This document shows positions 58,137 to 64,000 of a stretch of DNA of 64,000 nucleotides, piece by piece. Position numbers and translations under genes: made by a program. The stretch's first letter is position 1; every line of letters starts with the position of its first letter. The notes under the pieces are model-generated. The model had not been told where the DNA came from and searched no databases. It saw only the letters and a list, made by a program, of their open reading frames with translations. Origin of the DNA: Erythroxylum novogranatense (taxonomy: Eukaryota > Streptophyta > Magnoliopsida > Malpighiales > Erythroxylaceae); NCBI GenBank assembly GCA_029891385.1, contig CM057228.1, forward strand, positions 29,578,214 to 29,642,213. Reading direction: 5' to 3'.

Positions 58137-59304
58137 TGTTAGCGATCTAGAAGGGGGGGTTGAATAGATCTTTAAGCTTTTTGTAAATTTTTACAATAAA
58201 ATCAGAAGTTAATTCACACAAAAATAATTTAAACAAATTTAAATATAAAAGAGTAGGGAAGAAGATCAAACACTGTTTTTATAGAAGTTCGGTGCTAAGA
58301 CCTACGTCCTCTACCTATGCTCCCACTTAGGATTTTGCAAACCACTTTATTACACACTTTGTAGTTCAGTGTGAACTCTTACAATACCGCTTGATTTCCA
58401 GCTCAAGCTACCTTTACACTTGATTTGTCTTCCGGCACAAATCCTACCAACACCACTTGATTTTCGGCTCAAGCTACCTTTACAAATGATTTGTCTTTCG
58501 GCACAAATCCTACCAATACTACTTGATTTTCGGCTCAAGCTACCTCACACGTGACCTTTCACTAGTCACTCAAATTGTAAGAGAAATAAGATAAAGATTG
58601 AAGAACAAAGCTCAATACATGATGTAATAAGATAAGAACAATAATGAGTAATTTTGGAGCAATAGAAGAGTATGTAGGCTTGTAGAACTTCTCTATTCTC
58701 TTCTTCCATCATCCTCTATTTATACTTGAAAAATATAGTCATTGGAGCTCATTCTAGTCGTTGCTTGATTAATATTACCGTTCCTTGATAATCTCCCTTC
58801 CATTTGTGGCTAATTGGACCGTTGGAATTAATGTGCTGTACCCATAAGTCGACTTGTCGAGTTGTATAAGTCGACTTGTGACCATAAGTCGACTTGTCGA
58901 GTTGTATAAGTCGACTTGTGACAACATTTTACGTAAAATCGCATCTCCGCTCTTCTATAAGTCGACTTGTGATGTGTAAGTCGACTTGTAGTCCTCGATA
59001 AGTCGACTTGTGTTGTCTCAACCTGACAGATCTTCATATATTAGTCGACTTATGATGTTCTAGTCGACTTATGTAAGCTTCAACGGTAATATCCACTTAA
59101 ATCTTCTATAATCTTTATTATTTAAGCGTCTTTCACTTATAGGAAACTTCCATCTTGATTCTTCAATGATTTATCACTTGTCCATCTTGATTTGCACAAT
59201 AATAATCCCAAAATACCTGAAACAATTTCTTAACCAATTCTATACATTTTATTATTATCAAAACATAAGTGGGATTTAATTTGTCAACCACCATTGGTCC
59301 AACA
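58137..59304 (-). repeat. Copia-H 5' LTR
   Basis: It is nearly identical to 54808-55953. Differences cluster in the palindrome array: here an approximately 39-bp unit (ACCATAAGTCGACTTGTCGA and what follows) is duplicated at 58840-58920, and one TAGTCCACTT of the other copy is TAGTCGACTT. The third CTTGA/TCAAG hairpin (58527-58544) is intact here but broken in the other LTR. Confidence 0.9.
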
Positions 59305-62164
59305 AAGGCAACAAGAAGAAAAAAGAACCAGAGAGCAAGAACAAGATGAAGTCTCTGGATCTAGCGCATCGAGGGCAAAGGTGACAAGATCTCTCGTCTG
59401 AATTTTGGAGGAAGAATCAGCCAAACAGAGCAAGGAGACTGAGAAGAAGAGAAAATTGGAGTCTGAGACACAGAAGTCACAAGTGAAGAAAACTCCAAGA
59501 ATAAAAACTAAAGTGGTTAGTCGAAGGAGGAGTTTGTCTACTCCTGTAGAAGCTAATCAAGAGAAGAATACTCCCATTGTTGAGCAACCGGAGGAACCGG
59601 TGGATTATAACCTAGTTCAGCCTACTCTTGTCGAAAATCAACAAGAAGTCACAGCAGATTTGAGCTCAGTGCAAGAACCATTGGAGAAATCTGATAAACC
59701 TAGTCTGGTCGTTCACAACTATTCCAAATTTTAAAGAAAGGATAAGTTTGAAGTCAGACTGGTTGAAGTGGTGACAAGGAGGAGTACTGCTATTGCTATC
59801 TGCAATCAACCAAGAAGGCAAATAAAGGCTGTCTTACAACCCATTCTGATAAATAGTGACACATGAAACATATTGAATGAAGGCGAAAGGAACATCTATG
59901 ATACTTTAAGGTATGCTGCTATAAGGCCATACCCTACGAAAATGTCTTCTCGACCGTGCACTATTTATCCAGTCACAGAACAGTCGATAATAAAGGTTGT
60001 ACCAGACATTCAGCCAAGATATCCCTTGGATTTGAATAAGGGGAAATCGAAACTTTTTCTTGAAGAAAAAGTTTGTGATGATCTGTCTGCAGATTAGATT
60101 GCAGAAGAAGTGCGGAAAATTAATGAGGAATGTGCTTATAAGGAGAATACAGATGGAGCTAGTTGTAACATCCCACCCCCTGACAGGAAGGGTAAAAGAG
60201 TAAATTATCATAGGATGAGATTGATCATGATTAATTAGTATTATTCATACCTTATGTGACATATTTGTATTGTGAAAAATGACATTGTTGCACATGAAAA
60301 TATTGTACATGTATACATTGACATTCCCGGTTTATTTTGGGTTGTAACTGTAATTGGTTGAGAATCTCGAGAATTATGGGTTCTTAATCTTAAAAAAATA
60401 TTTGGAGAGTGTCAATAATGATTTTTCAATTTTGGAGAATTTTAGGAAATTTTCTAGAATTTTTCGGGGTTAAATCCCGGACTATGAAAAATACCGGGTG
60501 ACAGACCAATGGGTCAAGGGTAGTAGAAATTATGGATATGTGGCTATATGGGTATTGGACAAGTGTAAAATTGTTGGAATTTAGGTTAATTTATTAATTG
60601 ATGAAGATGGAATGAAGGCTTGACACATGGCATGATATTGGCCATGTATTTACTTAGGTAACTTAATGTTTGTCTTATACACACACACACCCACGACACT
60701 CTCTCTTCTTGGAAGTTTTTGGTGATTTTTTTCTCTTCTTTTTCGTGGTTCTCTTCTTCCCTTCTTGGTGAGCTTAGATCATTCTAGTTCCTTTGTTTTT
60801 TTGAACATCTTACACCTCTCCACTTTGCTCTTCTTTCCATCAAAGAAATGATTCACTTTCCAACCCTAAAGATGGTGAATTACGTGGGTGGTGGAGCAAG
60901 CTAGGCCTTGGGGTTTTCCTTGAAGATTTTGGAGATTTAGTGACTTAATTAGGTAAGTTTCATGTTTCATGTTATATGTATGGTGATTTGAAGCTAGTTT
61001 GATGAGAAGGTGAAGATTGAGTGTGAATGGAGTATGTGTTTAACTTGTTGTGTGTTGAGTGTGTATGTTGAGCCTAAGTGAATGTATGAATGGTCTAGTA
61101 ACTTATTTCTTTTTCCTTAGGATGCTTATGCATGTGGAATTGGTATTAGAAGTGATAGGAGTTAAGTTGAAGATGAAAGCTGGAAAATGGATATTGAACC
61201 TATTGCAATGTTTTGATCATAACTCATTATGTAGGTGAGAAAATGGGGTGCGGTTTGTGCCCAATTAAACTTGAGCTTGTTGGCTACAATTTTGTGTGAA
61301 ATAGGTGTTGTCAAATTGTAACTCTAAAAGGTTGAAAAGTTGCATGGAAAGTTCCTGTTTTAGTGTCTGTGAATAGTAACCAAAACTATGACCAAAGTGT
61401 TTTACTGATTTTTCTAAATTAATTGATATGGAATTTGGGAAAATGGTCTTCATGAAAGTTGAAGCATATTAAGTTAGCTTTCCATTCCCACTGATCTTGC
61501 TATTTTTCGAGATGTATATTGGGAGATATGAACTGTTTACTCTTGACTGGTTTTGAGCATTTTGTGGAAACCTAGACTAAGTGTGGATTTGGTGCACATT
61601 CTGATTAGTAGCAATTTTAGCGATTTCTGTGGATTGAGTTAGCTTGAGTGATCTTCTGAAGAGTTGTAGAGGAAACATTTATCTTGAAAAGGGTATATAG
61701 AACGTAATTTTTGGAGATCAGATTAGGAAGTTATGAATTTTCAAATCCTGAACCTGCATAAAGGTGTTAACTGCTGATCATGACAGAAACTTGTATAAGA
61801 GTTTTGAATTGGTTACAGATGGAATTGGCTCTTAAGCTCTTCATGAAACTTGAAGTAGGTGGTTTTATCTTTCCAATGATATAAGGTAGTGATGTTTTTG
61901 ACTTGTGTACAGGGAGTTATGCTTGATAGAACGTTACTGTCCAGATTTGGTGATTTCTGGGGCAGCATCACTGATTGAATTATTTGACCTAGTTAACAAT
62001 TGAATTTGATTTTGGGTTGTCATGAAAGTTGTTGATAACATTGGGATATTTCTGAGCATAATTATTGTGTAATTTTTTAGTCTAAGGAATTGAAAGTTAC
62101 GGATTTTATAAACTGTTGCACTGTTTGGCATGCTGGAGAAAGTTTTCCAGATCTGTTATGGGAG

Positions 62165-62260
62165 TAAGATAAGTCAACTTGTATCTTCAGTAAGTCGACT
62201 TATGTATGCACAGTAGAGTAAGTCGACTTGTATTCTCAGATAAGTCGACTTGTACTGACT
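62165..62260. repeat. AAGTCGACTT array in Ty3-F LTR
   Basis: Four TAAGTCGACTTGT-type words (one as AAGTCAACTT) occur in about 95 bp. They share the motif with Copia-H but none of its flanks apart from short CAGATCT-like pieces. Confidence 0.85.
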
Positions 62261-62974
62261 TGTTTCCATTCTTTTGCTTATAACTTATTCGTCCGACGTC
62301 CGATTGACCTGATTCTTGAGGCATCGGATTCGTGAGACATTGAATTTCATTTCATGGGAAATTGGGAATTTTTGGACGAAAAATTGACGTGGGTCCGGGT
62401 AATAGTTATGTGGCCACTGTTTTATTTATGTTTGGACCGACTGAGGCCCGAATTGAGTAATTTCATTGCCGTTAGATTTCTAATCTTTAGGTGGAATTGT
62501 TATGATGGGAAAATTTTGGATTAGGGCCGGGAATGCCATAAATATGCATTGTATACGTTTTAATGGTTTCATGTGCATTGTTTGATATTTCTAACTATAC
62601 AGTTGATAATGTGTACTCATTTTAATTGTTATAGAGGCACAGTTGGAACGTCATCCCACGGACGTTGCAGAGACTTCCGACATTAGCTCGGAAGTGATTA
62701 GGTGAGTAACCTAGATGGTTCCTCGGTTAGTAAGTGTTTATAATTCTGCACTTATAACTCTGTGGAGAATAATGGTGGGACGATTGTGTTTGTTTGTGCC
62801 TGGATTGCAGACCGGAGGTCCGATGGATTGGAAGATTCTGACATAGAAGTGCTATATGTGATTTTCATGTGAGTGATTTGTGTGAATATATTGAATTGGG
62901 ATCAGTTATGATGTTGACTCTGTTTTATTTGGACATATGCATTTCATGCATAATTGCATGATCAGTAATTGGCA

Positions 62975-63102
62975 GTTGTGACCAGAGCAGCCAACGAGAG
63001 CTTATAGCTCAACGTGATTGGGCCTTGAGCCTATAGTGATTCAGAGCCTACGGCCACCGCTTAATCGCCTTAATGGGACAGCTTTAGGCGCTCGGTCACA
63101 AC
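62975..63102 (+). other. Stem-enclosed tandem hairpin region in Ty3-F LTR
   Basis: GTTGTGACC (62975-62983) pairs with GGTCACAAC (63094-63102), extended inward after one bulged A by GAGC/GCTC. Inside are GAGC-TTATA-GCTC (62998-63010), GGC/GCC (63021-63031) and GCC-TAC-GGC (63046-63054). The outer stem differs from LARD-B by a compensating pair (A-T to G-C). Confidence 0.75.
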
Positions 63103-63688
63103 AACGTAATAAATTAGAAAAGCGTCACATACGCATTTCATGTGCATTTGAATTGGTTCCTTTGACTGATGTAGCAATCATGTGGTACTTCTGAATGTGT
63201 TTTGGTGAAATAACTGTATGTATCTGTGTTATACCTGTGTATATGCATGAATTGGATGAACCATCAATGATGGTTCCTCACTGAGTTCGCAAACTCTCCT
63301 AAAATTGCAAATTATTTTTTAGGACCGAGAGAGTAGACTCATAGCTCCAGAGAGACTTTTCCTGTCGTGGAGATTGAGTTGGCAAGAGAAGTCATGGCAC
63401 ACAGGTCGGTCAGTTGGCACTTTTTGAGGGATGACCTAGCTAGGTTTATGTTCGATTTTCTTTTGGACTTGTACAGAGAATAACAGTTGTGTAATTTACT
63501 GCTTTGAGGTTATGAAACGAGAATTTATGGTTTCAACAATTAGTGAATTTCATATTAATGCTTTTGATTTTGATGCCATGTGGAGTGTTAGAGATAGTTA
63601 AATGCGCAACCTTATCATAGGGTGTGTATCGGAATTAACCTACGGGCGTCCAGGTGCATATCCTATGGTAAGGGGGTGCTACATTAGG

Positions 63689-63704
63689 TAGTATCAGAGC
63701 ATGG
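63689..63704 (+). promoter_or_regulatory. Primer-binding site of Ty3-F
   Basis: TAGTATCAGAGCATGG, the Met-tRNA-type PBS with one change in its second base, lies five bases after the LTR. Confidence 0.85.
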
Positions 63705-64000
63705 TTTGGCATCTGTTGGGACTAGTACATAATTAGGCTTGAATTGTTGTGAAATCGTAAACCGATCGTAATTCTTGTTTTATTATAGGTCGTCCATTTT
63801 GGTGATCGATAGATCAACCACCGACGAGGATCGATCGGAGCTAGTAGAGAGTCCTCGGTTCCTCGATCTGAGGAGTTACCTCCTAGAGTCCCGTGAGGCG
63901 GGAGAGGAATACGGTTTCTTTGCGTGGCGAGGGTCATGAACTTCTATGGCGTCTGAGACCTGCCGAGGTGAGGGATGGTGGAGAGGACCGAGAGAGTTCT
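63705..64000 (+). other. Ty3-F leader, runs off the window
   Basis: The GC-richer leader after the PBS has no established gag start within the window. A minus-strand frame at 63722-63937 is a shadow. Gag and pol should follow beyond 64000. Confidence 0.6.

Larger units (their letters stand above)
54808..59304 (-). mobile_element. Copia-H, gag-only copia element
   Basis: Two LTRs of 1146 bp (54808-55953) and 1168 bp (58137-59304) are nearly identical. Flanks are AAGGT and AAGGC, a 5-bp TSD with one change; one copy of AAGGC restores the host reading phase. The minus-strand interior carries gag and the start of a protease motif, then non-coding repeats and a multiple PPT region. No integrase, RT or RNaseH is present. 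The high LTR similarity argues for a fairly recent insertion with proteins supplied in trans. Confidence 0.92.
48675..60163 (+). mobile_element. Copia-G, SIRE/Maximus-like element with extra 3' ORF
   Basis: In plus order: LTR (48675-49636), PBS (49639-49650), gag, protease, integrase, RT-RNaseH (to 53565), spacer and a long extra reading frame from 53832. Copia-H interrupts that frame at 54808-59304. From 60164 Ty3-F interrupts it again, so the 3' LTR must lie beyond the window. The LTR wording (GGTGAACCAGGATAAATC, AAAAAAGGGGAATACACAAT) and a large frame after pol fit the SIRE/Maximus lineage; this assignment is inference from memory. Every coding domain is damaged. Confidence 0.85.
53832..60163 (+). 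pseudogene. Extra ORF of Copia-G (putative plant transposon protein), split by Copia-H
   Basis: The first part is open for about 325 codons (53832-54807). It has an N-terminal domain like the 'putative plant transposon protein' family seen in many plant elements: GWRNFFQVQELVYTDEVYDFW, VTKELIRMVTDC, HAILFNCILPRAGSRH, DEQCLFYLLNRSPIDLPFLI. A basic Arg/Lys/Ser-rich tail follows. Copia-H splits the frame; it resumes in phase at 59305 with a Glu/Lys-rich region, a stop at 59399, a long open stretch to 59734 and a further piece (59873-60163) up to the Ty3-F LTR. The biochemical role is unknown. Confidence 0.75.
60164..63683 (+). repeat. Ty3-F 5' LTR
   Basis: The 3520-bp LTR runs from TGTAACATCCC to GTGCTACA and is followed by a PBS. 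Plus-order landmarks are an AC/CT-rich stretch near 60680, tandem divergent units with ATGAAAGTTG and CCAATGATATAAGG words (61440-62060), an AAGTCGACTT array (62165-62260), the conserved block (62280-62350), a stem-enclosed hairpin region (62975-63102) and the GAGTT/AACTC hairpin (63283-63296). It cuts the Copia-G extra frame at CTAGT. Length and ends fit a Tekay/Del-like Ty3 element. Confidence 0.88.

Noticed and set aside
54808..59304. Copia-H ends as terminal repeats of a DNA transposon
   Set aside because: The two copies are direct repeats with PBS and PPT next to them and a 5-bp duplication, so they are LTRs.
63722..63937. Minus-strand frame near the right edge as a gene
   Set aside because: It lies antisense in the leader of Ty3-F and shows no family feature.

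Overview
The window is nuclear DNA of a flowering plant, probably a eudicot. Two split genes of plant type (a chloroplast-type ABC1 kinase and the small complex III subunit QCR10) sit between large blocks of nested LTR retrotransposons. The intergenic DNA is very AT-rich, and I see no bacterial, phage or organellar gene set. The species cannot be named from the sequence. Element labels used below are mine: Ty3-A, LARD-B, FB-C, LTR-D, LTR-E, Ty3-F, Copia-G, Copia-H, Copia-J.

Layout. 1-2530 is a satellite-like field of GAATT/GGAATT units with a longer motif embedded five times. 3048-35262 is one old minus-strand Ty3 element, Ty3-A. It keeps a 3' LTR stub, a broken gag-protease region, a primer-binding site (PBS) and a 5' LTR that has been split twice. 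LARD-B (6921-19012) is nested in that LTR and itself carries FB-C (14722-17508), an inverted pair of LTR starts. LTR-D (20018-34218) is also nested there and carries a solo LTR (21194-21815), a truncated second LTR element (LTR-E, 22956 to about 27690) and a hAT-type MITE (26909-27230). Target-site duplications (TSDs) and undisturbed paralogous copies let most of these insertions be resolved to the base. 35263-38297 holds a plus-strand Ty3 LTR fragment and the 3' half of a copia element (Copia-J). 38298-40244 holds a Stowaway-like MITE, a decayed coiled-coil reading frame and a tail-only insertion.

40245-47443 is the gene island: the ABC1K gene and QCR10, both on the minus strand, with about 2 kb between them where I recognise no gene. 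47979-48674 is a LINE ORF1 fragment cut by Copia-G. Copia-G (plus, from 48675) is SIRE/Maximus-like: a 962-bp LTR, PBS, damaged gag, protease, integrase and RT-RNaseH, then a long extra reading frame of the putative plant transposon protein type. That frame is split by the minus-strand gag-only Copia-H (54808-59304) and then by the plus-strand Ty3-F, whose 3.5-kb LTR (60164-63683), PBS and leader run off the window end.

The most interesting signal is not in the genes. The long LTRs, in both Ty3-type and copia-type elements, carry structured modules: (1) an outer stem with compensatory base changes that encloses tandem small hairpins; (2) a short hairpin near the LTR 3' end, also with compensatory changes; (3) arrays of short perfect palindromes whose sequence is family-specific, except that the same motif (AAGTCGACTT, and separately CAGACGAAG) recurs in both superfamilies; and (4) a conserved block of about 90 nt near those arrays. 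FB-C shows 5-bp-TSD integration of DNA with two U3 ends. All element calls come from reading the sequence; no database or folding program was run.
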